A DNA stretch of 34,975 bases. Source: Candidatus Brockarchaeota archaeon. GTDB lineage: Archaea; Thermoproteota; EX4484-205; JAAOZP01. Where the stretch lies: NCBI GenBank assembly GCA_017601345.1, contig JAFNIT010000012.1, positions 1 through 34,975 on the forward strand, in the 5' to 3' direction. Shown piece by piece: positions 15,249 through 23,028 of this stretch. Position numbers and translations under genes: made by a program. The notes below the pieces were generated by a model that ran no database searches, had not been told where the DNA came from, and saw nothing but the letters and a program-made list of their open reading frames with translations. The first letter of the stretch is position 1. Each line of letters begins with the position of its first letter.

Positions 15249-15359
15249 ATGGCGCGCTTATTGTTCTCATTGTTAGACAGACCCTTATACGCTATGTGGG
15301 CAATGCCGATGTATTCATCGGTCACAGCCGCGCACGCTTTTAATACTTCTAGATTTTAA
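15249..15359 (+). pseudogene. Remnant of a CDP-alcohol phosphotransferase gene (C-terminal piece)
   Basis: A 36-codon frame contains RPLYAMWAMPMYSSVTAA, matching KPLYAMYAMLTHSSVTAV near the end of the protein encoded at 17467-18747. At the DNA level 39 of 50 bases at 15281-15330 match 18603-18652. The similarity stops abruptly on both sides. The fragment is far too small to function, so it is a fossil of a former paralogue upstream of the present tandem pair. The rest of the 342-nt gap (15169-15510) holds only a TATA candidate near 15472-15483 for the next gene. Confidence 0.75.
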
Positions 15360-15510
15360 TTTAGAAACAAGAGGATCATAAACTCCCTAATCAATAGAGA
15401 ATTACTGCAAGAATTTCAACTCGTGTACTTCCCGTATTTTTTAAGCTCCAGCAGGTATGTACTCTCATAATAAGGTTTAATACGGCAGGGCATTATAATA
15501 AAGATAAGAA

Positions 15511-17415
15511 GTGACACTCCCCGTTGTAATCATTGCTGCAGGGGTGGCCTCTAGGCTAAGACCCTACTCAGAGGAGATACCTAAGTGCCTCATGGAGTTG
15601 GAACCAGATGTGACAATACTGGACTTTATATTGAGCAGGTTGGAAGATGCTAATCCTCCCCGCATCTTTATCGTTACAAGACCACAGTTTAGAAGAGTAC
15701 TTGAGGAGAAGCTGAAAGGTAAGGCGGATCTAGTGGAGACTGATAAGGAGAAGTTTGGGAACCTCTACAGTGTTAGCCTAGCTTTAAAAGGGTTAGATGC
15801 AGATAGTTTCCTCATCCTCATGTCTGATCATATTTACGAGAAAGCAGTGGTCGAAGAAGTTTTATCTTCAGGGAGTAAAGCAGCGTTCACTGTTTGTCTC
15901 GACAGGAAGCCTTCACGGACTGAGGCGGAGGAAGGTTTGAAAATCGTTTTGAATGAACAGGGAGTAGCCTACGTAGACAAGGAGGCTCTGCCTAGACATG
16001 GAATAGATACTGGCGTGATATTGTGTAGAGAAAAGTCTAGAAAATATATAGAGAGAGCAATAGAACAGTTTGGCCCTAGTGCAACGATAGCTGACGCGTT
16101 GAAGCTTGCTTCTGTAGACAATGAAGTGGATTACGTGGACGTTACTGGAAGGCTTTGGAAAGACATAGATACGCCTGATGACCTAATTAAGGGTAGAGAG
16201 GTTTACTGGCAAATATTAAGGAAAGAAAAGGAGAATGAGGGGGGATTAATTTCAAGATACCTCATTAAGCCTATATCAACGCGTATTTCAATCTCGATTT
16301 ATCGGAGTCTTGATGCGGAGCCTCTGGCGATAACATTGGTTTCACTAATCCTTGCCCTGTCTGCAGGTTTCCTTCTGATGATAAGAAGACCCTTATGGGG
16401 GGGATTGATTATCGGACTCGTATCTCTAATTGGTGAAGTAGGCAACGAACTAGTAAGCCTCTGTAACGGGAGGGCTTCTTGGAGGCTTCATATAAGCTCA
16501 TTGCTGGATCGCTTTTCAGATATTGCGATAGTAGGCGGGTTTTCAATGCCTCTACTATCAGTTGGAGACAGCAGCATCTTCGTTTTTACTATTCTTGCAA
16601 CTTCTAACATAATACTGGTGAGTTATACGGCTCAGATTTTGAACAGTATTGGTATAAAAGCAAGGAATTTAAGAAACATACCTGCAACTAGAGATGTACT
16701 CCTGTTTGTTGTTTTCATTACTTCATTGATTTCACTTCCACTGTATGGATTATACTACTTATCTATAGTCCCAATTTTCTACATATCGTACTCCATTATT
16801 CTGGCTCTGAGAAGTAGGAGAGAAAAAGCTAAGCCGAAGAAATTCAAGAATCTGCCTAAGCCTGAAATCGTAATAGAGAGGGGGGAAGTGGGTAGAAAGA
16901 TTGAAAGCCTTGTCTCCAATTCACTTAAACTGGCGTTATCACTCATATTCCTACATATGACAACGCCAGTGGTTTCAGACATAACGTTGATAAGCCTCGA
17001 CGACCTGGTTTTGAAGTCAGACCACTTGTTATCGTTCTTATCTCTAGCCATATCCATATACTTCGGGTACCGAATACTTATGGCTTTGAAATTCCTTATA
17101 GACGTTGTGACTAAACGCTTAGTATTGGTTCTTAGAATCTCGGAGTTCACGCTCAGACACATTTTGATTGATTCGTTATACATCTTGCTGGCCGTGGTGC
17201 TTTGGATTTATCTTCCTCCTCAGCTTAAACTCGTCCCCTATATCGGTGAAAGCCTTGCAAGGCTAGGAGCTTTAGCGATATTTGTCTTCTTCATACTAAT
17301 ACTTTATGATATGGCGAAGATTCTCTACAAGACTTTTGGAGACCTTTACAGGAGGATGATAGAGAAGATCACGGAGAAGATTCACGAAAGCATGAAGGCT
17401 TCTGAAAATGTTTAG
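15511..17415 (+). CDS. Fused nucleotidyltransferase / CDP-alcohol phosphotransferase-like membrane protein, transferase motif degenerate
   Basis: A 634-aa protein with the architecture of archaeal bifunctional inositol-1-phosphate cytidylyltransferase / di-myo-inositol phosphate phosphate synthase (IPCT-DIPPS). Residues 4-230 are an intact sugar nucleotidyltransferase: IAAGVASRLRPYSEEIPKCL, metal Asp106 (LMSDHIY) and WKDIDTPDDL (216-225). A membrane domain follows from about 270. Its CDP-alcohol phosphotransferase motif D-x2-DG-x2-AR..G-x3-D-x3-D is mostly lost: GEVGNELVS (308-316) stands where DxxDGxxAR should be, and only Asp333 and Asp337 of the later acidic residues persist. An extra membrane region with several more segments (about 455-620) extends the C-terminus. 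The start is GTG 15511. The next gene, 51 nt on, is a paralogue. Substrate identity is inferred, not shown. Confidence 0.85.
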   Translation: MTLPVVIIAAGVASRLRPYSEEIPKCLMELEPDVTILDFILSRLEDANPPRIFIVTRPQFRRVLEEKLKGKADLVETDKEKFGNLYSVSLALKGLDADSFLILMSDHIYEKAVVEEVLSSGSKAAFTVCLDRKPSRTEAEEGLKIVLNEQGVAYVDKEALPRHGIDTGVILCREKSRKYIERAIEQFGPSATIADALKLASVDNEVDYVDVTGRLWKDIDTPDDLIKGREVYWQILRKEKENEGGLISRYLIKPISTRISISIYRSLDAEPLAITLVSLILALSAGFLLMIRRPLWGGLIIGLVSLIGEVGNELVSLCNGRASWRLHISSLLDRFSDIAIVGGFSMPLLSVGDSSIFVFTILATSNIILVSYTAQILNSIGIKARNLRNIPATRDVLLFVVFITSLISLPLYGLYYLSIVPIFYISYSIILALRSRREKAKPKKFKNLPKPEIVIERGEVGRKIESLVSNSLKLALSLIFLHMTTPVVSDITLISLDDLVLKSDHLLSFLSLAISIYFGYRILMALKFLIDVVTKRLVLVLRISEFTLRHILIDSLYILLAVVLWIYLPPQLKLVPYIGESLARLGALAIFVFFILILYDMAKILYKTFGDLYRRMIEKITEKIHESMKASENV

Positions 17416-17466
17416 ATTTTTATTTGCGGGAAGAACTAATTAATAACGATCTCGGTGAGATGATAG

Positions 17467-18747
17467 ATGAGAGCTATAATACTAGCTACTGAGAAGGATT
17501 TCATATTTGATGAGGATAGGCCGCTTGCCCTAGTTAAGGTGTGTAGTATCCCTCTTATAGCTAGAATCTTGAATTCCATTAGAGCTGCAGGAATCAGAGA
17601 AGCTCTCATAGTTTTAGGATTCAAAGGGGAGGAGATACGGAAAATGCTTAAGGATGGTGAGGAAATAGGTCTGAGACTATTTTATCTTCAAGCAGGGGGA
17701 TATGAGGTTCCCGTGTTAAAGGAGTTTCTGGATGACGATTTACTGGTAATAAGTGCAGACCTCGTTATAGATACGGAGTTTGTAACTGAAATCATGAAGA
17801 TAGAAGGGAATGTTGCTTGCTATCTTAACGATAGGGCTATTGGAGTCTACAAGCTGGACAGGGAATACTCGAGACTTTTTCAATACGATTTTACTTCCAA
17901 TCTTAGTAAAATACTAGAAGAGATTGAGGCCGAGTCCATTAAACTAGACGTAGCTAAGATGGAGATGGAACATGTTGAGTTAAAACGTAAGGTTTCCCCA
18001 ATCTGTGTCAAGATAGATAGTAGGAATTCAATCGAGCTTGCTAAGAGGAAACTTGTTTTCAGAACTCAAAAAGGCCTTCACTTCACATCCTATATAAACA
18101 AGTCTATAGAGGACCACCTCATCTATCGTATAGCCGAAGTATCTTGGATAACTCCTAACAGGATAACAATCCTTACAAACTTGCTGGCTTATACCGTGGC
18201 AACATTATTCCTCTCAGGATGCATGAGGATAGCGGTGATCCTGGCTTACATAGTTGGAATATTGGACGGACTTGACGGAAAACTAGCTAGGGTGAGGGGG
18301 ATTTTAACGAAGCTTGGATATATTGAGCATACTTTCGACATGCTTTACGAGCAAACATGGTACGTGTGTTTCGCCTTAAGCCTATACTTTCTTGAAAGCA
18401 GTTATCTGCCGCTAGTTCTAGGACTATGCATGCTTCTCGTAGACAGTTTTGTGAGGCATTGCTATATGCAGTTTAAAGAGACTATGGGGAAGGCTTTAAC
18501 AGCATACACGAATTTCGACAGGGCCTTCGCCAAGGTTGACGGAAGAAGAAACGTATACGTCCTGTACATGGTGCTTTTCTCATGGATACCTTGGTTAGGT
18601 AAACCCTTGTATGCTATGTATGCAATGTTGACGCACTCGTCAGTCACAGCCGTAATATATGTGATAAGAGCTATTCAACACATGAGTGCCGTAGACAAGG
18701 CAGAAGGGCTGAAAGGGTTTCTTAAACTTGTTGGAAAGCCCGATTAA
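17467..18747 (+). CDS. Fused nucleotidyltransferase-like / CDP-alcohol phosphotransferase, nucleotidyltransferase motif degenerate
   Basis: A 426-aa paralogue of the preceding protein with the opposite pattern of conservation. The N-terminal domain keeps the nucleotidyltransferase fold (LVKVCSIPLIARIL, LLVISADLVID) but has lost the nucleotide-binding GxGxR loop: ILATEKDFIFDEDRPL replaces LAAGxGxRLxP. The C-terminal membrane domain keeps Asp267, Asp270, Gly271, Ala274 and Arg275 (DGLDGKLAR), then Gly284 and Asp291. The third acidic ligand is Glu287 rather than Asp, with one residue less spacing than in Archaeoglobus DIPPS. It probably joins a CDP-activated polyol phosphate to a second alcohol in the membrane, using a CDP-substrate made elsewhere, perhaps by its neighbour. 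ATG 17467 is preceded by a GGTGAGATG context. Probably co-transcribed with the upstream gene. Confidence 0.85.
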   Translation: MRAIILATEKDFIFDEDRPLALVKVCSIPLIARILNSIRAAGIREALIVLGFKGEEIRKMLKDGEEIGLRLFYLQAGGYEVPVLKEFLDDDLLVISADLVIDTEFVTEIMKIEGNVACYLNDRAIGVYKLDREYSRLFQYDFTSNLSKILEEIEAESIKLDVAKMEMEHVELKRKVSPICVKIDSRNSIELAKRKLVFRTQKGLHFTSYINKSIEDHLIYRIAEVSWITPNRITILTNLLAYTVATLFLSGCMRIAVILAYIVGILDGLDGKLARVRGILTKLGYIEHTFDMLYEQTWYVCFALSLYFLESSYLPLVLGLCMLLVDSFVRHCYMQFKETMGKALTAYTNFDRAFAKVDGRRNVYVLYMVLFSWIPWLGKPLYAMYAMLTHSSVTAVIYVIRAIQHMSAVDKAEGLKGFLKLVGKPD

Positions 18748-18766
18748 TTTCTTCAAACACTAGTTC

Positions 18767-19051
18767 CTACTGTTGTTTATTACTATACTTCTCCCTTAGA
18801 GCCCTTAACATTTGTCTCAATTCTTCCCTGGAGGGGAAGCTTATGGCTCCAGCTGGACACCTATATTTACATGCTTCGCAGCCTACGACACAATTGTACG
18901 GTTTGGAAACCACGACCTTGTCTCCCTGCCTTGAATACACTCCACGCATGCAGAACTCGACGCAAGACCCGCATTTAATGCACAGATCCTGGTTTATCCT
19001 AGGGTACCATTCTATTTCTTCCCTCGGCAGCCATAGGTTTGCCTTACTCAT
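18767..19051 (-). CDS. 2x[4Fe-4S] ferredoxin-type protein
   Basis: A 94-aa electron-transfer protein with two [4Fe-4S] motifs: Cys24-x2-Cys27-x2-Cys30-x3-Cys34 and Cys54-x3-Cys58-x2-Cys61-x3-Cys65-Pro. The spacing of the second motif (x3 instead of x2 at the start) is typical of subunit-like ferredoxins rather than free clostridial ferredoxin. The charged C-terminal helix may bind a partner. ATG 19051 is preceded by a GGAGGT ribosome-binding sequence and follows the HdrA-like gene by 20 nt, so the two are co-transcribed and probably work together. The gene converges with the CDP-alcohol transferase gene. Confidence 0.92.
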   Translation of the reverse strand: MSKANLWLPREEIEWYPRINQDLCIKCGSCVEFCMRGVYSRQGDKVVVSKPYNCVVGCEACKYRCPAGAISFPSREELRQMLRALREKYSNKQQ

Positions 19052-19071
19052 TCTCGTAAACCTCCATTATT

Positions 19072-19455
19072 TCAACTAGCCGTTAGTTTTTCAATGGTTT
19101 CAGCAACTTTCTTCATGGCTTCCGGAGTCTCCATGTTTCTAAGGTCTAGCGAAACCACTTGCTTGTCGAAGTCGAGACCTTTCTCAGTGAAAACGTCCTT
19201 GAACATTTTCCTCTGCATCCTTGGATCGCATCCACCGATCACGTAGATCTTATCCTTACCCCCGTCTTTTAAGAGGTCTCTCAGGAAGTTGTCCCCATCC
19301 GTGACGCAGAGCTGCGGGTGGATAACAGCGTACTCAACGTCAAGCTCGTTTCTAACGAAGTTCACCAGTTTCCAGAGCTCTAGTTTCGCGAATCCGGGGC
19401 ATTCTCCGGTGCAGAAGCACATTATGAACCTGGGACGATTCTTAGCGTTCTTCAT
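19072..19455 (-). CDS. Small HdrA-N-like cysteine protein
   Basis: A 127-aa protein resembling the N-terminal domain of heterodisulfide reductase subunit A standing alone. The family-like segment VIGGCDPRMQRKMF matches the xACSPRxHExxF region of HdrA, and a cysteine cluster near the start (Cys13, Cys15, Cys19) plus Cys50 and Cys76 could hold an Fe-S cluster, as in HdrA. FAD-binding and the remaining HdrA domains are absent. It precedes the ferredoxin by 20 nt, suggesting a small electron-transfer pair. A TATA candidate on this strand (19484-19495) lies about 35 nt upstream of ATG 19455. The HdrA link is by motif only. Confidence 0.7.
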   Translation of the reverse strand: MKNAKNRPRFIMCFCTGECPGFAKLELWKLVNFVRNELDVEYAVIHPQLCVTDGDNFLRDLLKDGGKDKIYVIGGCDPRMQRKMFKDVFTEKGLDFDKQVVSLDLRNMETPEAMKKVAETIEKLTAS

Positions 19456-19602
19456 CTTGAAAACCTCACGTTGTCTATTGCCTTTTTAAATTTTTCCAGG
19501 GTCTGTTTCTAAGCCAACTATACTAATCATCAATCCAGAATACGTAGAACGCCGGAGCTTACTATTTCTTAGGATTTAAATCCACGACGGTCTACCCAAG
19601 CT

Positions 19603-20010
19603 TCAAAGCTTTGCTTCATCAATGATTATCTGAGCTATTTTCTGAACATCTCCCTCATATATATCGAGAGTCGGTATTTTCCGTAGGTACTTAGATATGT
19701 CGATCTCGTAGTCGATCTTTTTCCCAGCGTTTTCCAAGACTTTAGAGGCACACCTGTTGCCACACCCGTTTATAACTATGTTTCTCTTAGCTCTTCCAGC
19801 TATGTCTAGGTGCGGCTTCGAGCCTGCTGCGAGCGCTGTCGTGCAGCACATTCTGGCTTTGCCCAAGTTTGTGAGTAAAACTCCTATCTCATGTCCTATT
19901 TGCCCAACGTTCGCAGCCCCGTCGCAGACCCAGACCATGTTCTCCTGTTCAGCAACCTGGTGGCAGGGGTGTAGAATCCTGGGTTGGACAGCTTCCTTCT
20001 CACTAGGCAT
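19603..20010 (-). CDS. DGC-domain putative metal-binding protein
   Basis: A 135-aa protein with the layout of the DGC family: WVCDGAANVGQIGHE (Cys29), ARMCCTTALAAG (Cys55-Cys56), and INGCGNRCASKVLENAG (Cys83, Cys87). These cysteines are thought to bind zinc or another metal in the family. No enzymatic activity is established. It overlaps the upstream Mrp gene by one base (TAATG), so translation is coupled, and it is followed after a gap by the HdrA-like and ferredoxin genes. The pairing with an Fe-S carrier ATPase suggests a role in metal or cluster handling. Confidence 0.85.
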   Translation of the reverse strand: MPSEKEAVQPRILHPCHQVAEQENMVWVCDGAANVGQIGHEIGVLLTNLGKARMCCTTALAAGSKPHLDIAGRAKRNIVINGCGNRCASKVLENAGKKIDYEIDISKYLRKIPTLDIYEGDVQKIAQIIIDEAKL

Positions 20011-20963
20011 TAAGCATTCACCTCCTTGTTATCCGCCTCCCGTCTTAACCCATTTTTATCCATATTCCGAACATGTTCGGGATGCGTCTCCGTTTCAACA
20101 CTGCCTTTTTCAGAGAGAAACCCCCGTATTTTCTCAGCTATTTCAGCGAAGGATTTGGCTGCAGGCGAATCCTCCTGAACCATTATGAAAGGCATACCTT
20201 CGTCGGACGCTTCGCATATACGCGGGTCCAAAGGGATCCTCCCTAGGAAGGGAACCCCCAGCTCTCTAGACATAGCCTCCCCTCCCCCCTTTTTGAAAAC
20301 GTCTATCCTCGTCCCGCAGTTCGGACATATTAAGCCACTCATGTTTTCAACCACGCCTATGACCGGTATGTTAAGCTCCTTCGCGAACATCACTGCCTTC
20401 TTAACCACATCCTGAGAAACCTCTGACGGTATTGTGACGATGACCACGCCATCCATCTCCGGCAATAGCTGCATGACGCTTAGCGCCTCGTCACCGGTAC
20501 CCGGAGGCAGGTCGATGAGGAGGAGGTCGAGGTCTCCCCAAGTAATGTCGGACAGGAATTGCCTGATCGCCGACATCTTAATGGGGCCGCGCCATATGAC
20601 AGGTGTCTCCTGACTAGGCAGTAGGAAATCTATTGAGACAACTTTGATTCCTAAGGGGCCTGTTGCAGGGAAGGCTCCGATTGGGCTTATTTTGAGAATA
20701 TCTCCCTTCATGCCGAGCATCCTAGGTACGCATGGGCCATGAATATCTGCATCCAGAATACCTATCTTACCCGAAGTACTTTTTTTGGCGAAAGCCACCG
20801 CCAGGTTCACCGTCACCATCGTTTTACCTACTCCACCCTTGCCGCTGATCACTGCAATCTTATGTTTCACTCTGCTCATTCTCTCTCTGAGTCTTCTCTC
20901 TTGTTCTTCAATAGTTTTCATCCTGTGCCCACACGACGCGTTTTCAGCGTAATACTCTGTCAT
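20010..20963 (-). CDS. Mrp/NBP35 family P-loop ATPase (Fe-S cluster carrier)
   Basis: A 317-aa cytosolic ATPase of the Mrp/NBP35/ApbC family that carries and delivers Fe-S clusters. Visible motifs are the deviant Walker A with two lysines (AVISGKGGVGKT, about residues 37-48), LDADIHGPCVPRMLG, LLIDLPPGTGDE, and the C-terminal CxxC (ICPNCGT) that bridges a cluster between subunits. A ~35-residue N-terminal extension with one Cys and a charged C-terminal tail flank the core. ATG 20963 is supported by a TATA box on this strand at 20989-20998, about 30 nt upstream. Its stop overlaps the DGC gene start. Confidence 0.95.
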   Translation of the reverse strand: MTEYYAENASCGHRMKTIEEQERRLRERMSRVKHKIAVISGKGGVGKTMVTVNLAVAFAKKSTSGKIGILDADIHGPCVPRMLGMKGDILKISPIGAFPATGPLGIKVVSIDFLLPSQETPVIWRGPIKMSAIRQFLSDITWGDLDLLLIDLPPGTGDEALSVMQLLPEMDGVVIVTIPSEVSQDVVKKAVMFAKELNIPVIGVVENMSGLICPNCGTRIDVFKKGGGEAMSRELGVPFLGRIPLDPRICEASDEGMPFIMVQEDSPAAKSFAEIAEKIRGFLSEKGSVETETHPEHVRNMDKNGLRREADNKEVNA

Positions 20964-20988
20964 TTTCCTATATCGTTTAGCCCCGATG

Positions 20989-20998
20989 TTTTATATTC
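20989..20998 (-). promoter_or_regulatory. TATA box for the Mrp-DGC unit
   Basis: On the minus strand GAATATAAAA is centred about 30 nt before the Mrp ATG, separating this unit from the ABC transporter operon that ends 46 nt further on. Confidence 0.5.
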
Positions 20999-21043
20999 TT
21001 TCGCTTACAAAAAGAAACCTAATAAACACTGCCAGGATTGTCT

Positions 21044-21958
21044 TTAGCTTTCCCTCCTGTAAGGTTTGCCTAAGGCTGCGGGTGCGCCAAGCCTTTTCCT
21101 CATGAAACCTATCGAACCTGTTGTTAAAACAAGTATAGTAGTAAAGTAGGGCAGCGTTCTTAGCAGGCTTGCAGGAACCCTGTATTCCTGGAGGTAAAAC
21201 TGCAGAACTTCGACTCCACCGAAGAGATATGCTCCAATAATGCTCCCGAGGGGGTTCCACAGAGAGAATATTGTTAGTGATAGAGCTATCCAGCCCCTGC
21301 CCCTGATTATCCCCTCCTTCCAGAAGGGAGTATAGAATAGAGTTACGTAGGCACCACCAAGGCCTCCTAAGAATCCTCCCGAGAGAACGCACAGATATCT
21401 AACTAAGTGCACGTTAACCCCTGCAGCATCTGCAGCCTCAGGTTTCTCGCCAATTGTCCTTATGATTATTCCAATCCTCGTTTTGAAGAGAATAAACCAC
21501 ATCATTATTGAGAGCACTATGCTAAAGTATACTATTGGATCGTGAACGAAAAAACCGCCTGCTAAAGGTATTTCTGACAACACCGGTATTTGGAATATCT
21601 GAAGTCTTTCTGGAAGAGGCTGCCCCACGTATTTTCCTCCAATAAGGCTACTGACTCCTGTCCCAAGCATTGTAAGCGCTAATCCTGAAACAGTTTGGTT
21701 AGCTCCCAGGCTTATGCTTGTGAAAGCATGTATAAGAGAAAACAGGCCACCGGCAATCATTGCTGAAAAAACACCTATCCAAACAGATCCCGTGGCTAAT
21801 GTTGCAACGAAGCCCGCTAAGGCCCCGATTGTCATCACGCCCTCTAATCCAAGGTTTAGGACACCTGATCTCTCACAGTATATCTCTCCCAGTGTTGCCA
21901 ACAACAATGGTGTTCCAGATCTAATAGCCTCGGCCAGTATTGAAGCAGCTATATCCAA
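21044..21958 (-). CDS. BMP-type nucleoside ABC transporter, permease 2
   Basis: A 304-aa integral membrane permease of the BMP (basic membrane protein) transporter family. The N-terminus LGEIYCERSGVLNLGLEGVM is the hallmark of the NupQ/BmpC-like permease, followed by hydrophobic segments and IGEKPEAADAAGVNV, the cytoplasmic coupling region. It starts at TTG 21958 and overlaps the end of the first permease by 10 nt, a tight operon. Together with that permease it forms the transmembrane pore. Families of this type import purine nucleosides or related compounds; the exact substrate is not visible. Confidence 0.92.
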   Translation of the reverse strand: MDIAASILAEAIRSGTPLLLATLGEIYCERSGVLNLGLEGVMTIGALAGFVATLATGSVWIGVFSAMIAGGLFSLIHAFTSISLGANQTVSGLALTMLGTGVSSLIGGKYVGQPLPERLQIFQIPVLSEIPLAGGFFVHDPIVYFSIVLSIMMWFILFKTRIGIIIRTIGEKPEAADAAGVNVHLVRYLCVLSGGFLGGLGGAYVTLFYTPFWKEGIIRGRGWIALSLTIFSLWNPLGSIIGAYLFGGVEVLQFYLQEYRVPASLLRTLPYFTTILVLTTGSIGFMRKRLGAPAALGKPYRRES

Positions 21959-23028
21959 ATTTTCCTCCCTCTTGCCTCTATTAAAATCCTGTATCTGGTT
22001 AAAATTTCGCTGCCGATGAAGAAGAGAAGAATCATTCCATTAAACACGTCTACAAAGCTAGCTCTTAACCTGAGTGAAACCTGTACAGAATCACTGCCAA
22101 CCATCAAGCCGCTTATGAAGAAAGAAGCCAGTAGTGCCGCTAGCGGGTTTAAGCCTCCAAGCCAAGCAGGAATGATCGCCGTATAACCGTACCCAGGAGA
22201 GATGTTTTCTATCAGCCTACCTTGTACACCAGCAACTTCCCCTACTCCAGCTATTCCAGCAAGGCCTCCGCTTATCAACATGACGGTTAGAATATTTTTA
22301 GACACGTTTATTCCAGCATACCTAGCAGCTTCAGGATTACTTCCAACAATCTTAATCTCATAACCTATTCTCGTCCTACTCATAAACACATAAAGAATTA
22401 TCGCTAATACTAAAAGTAAAATGAGAGTATAGTAATGTATCCTAGTTCCTCCTATTAATGGAAATCTCGCATAACTTGGAAATGGGTCTGTCAGAGGGAA
22501 GCCTCTTTGAGAAGGCCCTTTCCATGGACCTGTTAAAACGTAATCTAATAATTCTAACGAGATATAGTTCATCATAAGAGTCGTAATAACCTCGTTAACA
22601 TTCAGCTTTATTTTCAATACAGCGGGAATCGCCGCCCATAGAGCCCCGGCTGCGAAACCTGCAAGCAACATCACAGCACCAACCAAGCTTGAAGGGATAT
22701 TCGAGTATAATGCAATCCATGTAGCAGCCATGGCTCCGAGTATAAGCTGTCCTTCTGCACCTATGTTAAGCACTCTAGCCTTATACGCTATTGCAAGACC
22801 CGTTGCACATAATCCTATGGGCAGCATTTTCACAATTGTTTCAGATAAGCCGAATTCGCTTCCAAAGGCGTTCATGAAAATCCTAGCATATGCTTCAAGC
22901 GGGTTAATGCCGTAGATAGCAAACAGGATTCCAACGAGTACTAGGGAGAGAAGTAGAGTAAATATTCTTATTGATGCATTAAACCCTTTGGATACGACTA
23001 TTCTTTTCTCCACTCTTATTTGCATCAT
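21949..23028 (-). CDS. BMP-type nucleoside ABC transporter, permease 1
   Basis: A 359-aa permease of the NupP/BmpB type, with many hydrophobic segments, YKARVLNIGAEGQLILGAMA near residue 85 and IVGSNPEAARYAGINV as the coupling helix. Its ATG overlaps the stop of the ATPase gene (ATGA), so its translation is coupled. The first ~15 residues are basic and cytoplasmic. It is the heterodimer partner of the permease encoded next. Confidence 0.93.
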   Translation of the reverse strand: MMQIRVEKRIVVSKGFNASIRIFTLLLSLVLVGILFAIYGINPLEAYARIFMNAFGSEFGLSETIVKMLPIGLCATGLAIAYKARVLNIGAEGQLILGAMAATWIALYSNIPSSLVGAVMLLAGFAAGALWAAIPAVLKIKLNVNEVITTLMMNYISLELLDYVLTGPWKGPSQRGFPLTDPFPSYARFPLIGGTRIHYYTLILLLVLAIILYVFMSRTRIGYEIKIVGSNPEAARYAGINVSKNILTVMLISGGLAGIAGVGEVAGVQGRLIENISPGYGYTAIIPAWLGGLNPLAALLASFFISGLMVGSDSVQVSLRLRASFVDVFNGMILLFFIGSEILTRYRILIEARGRKIWI

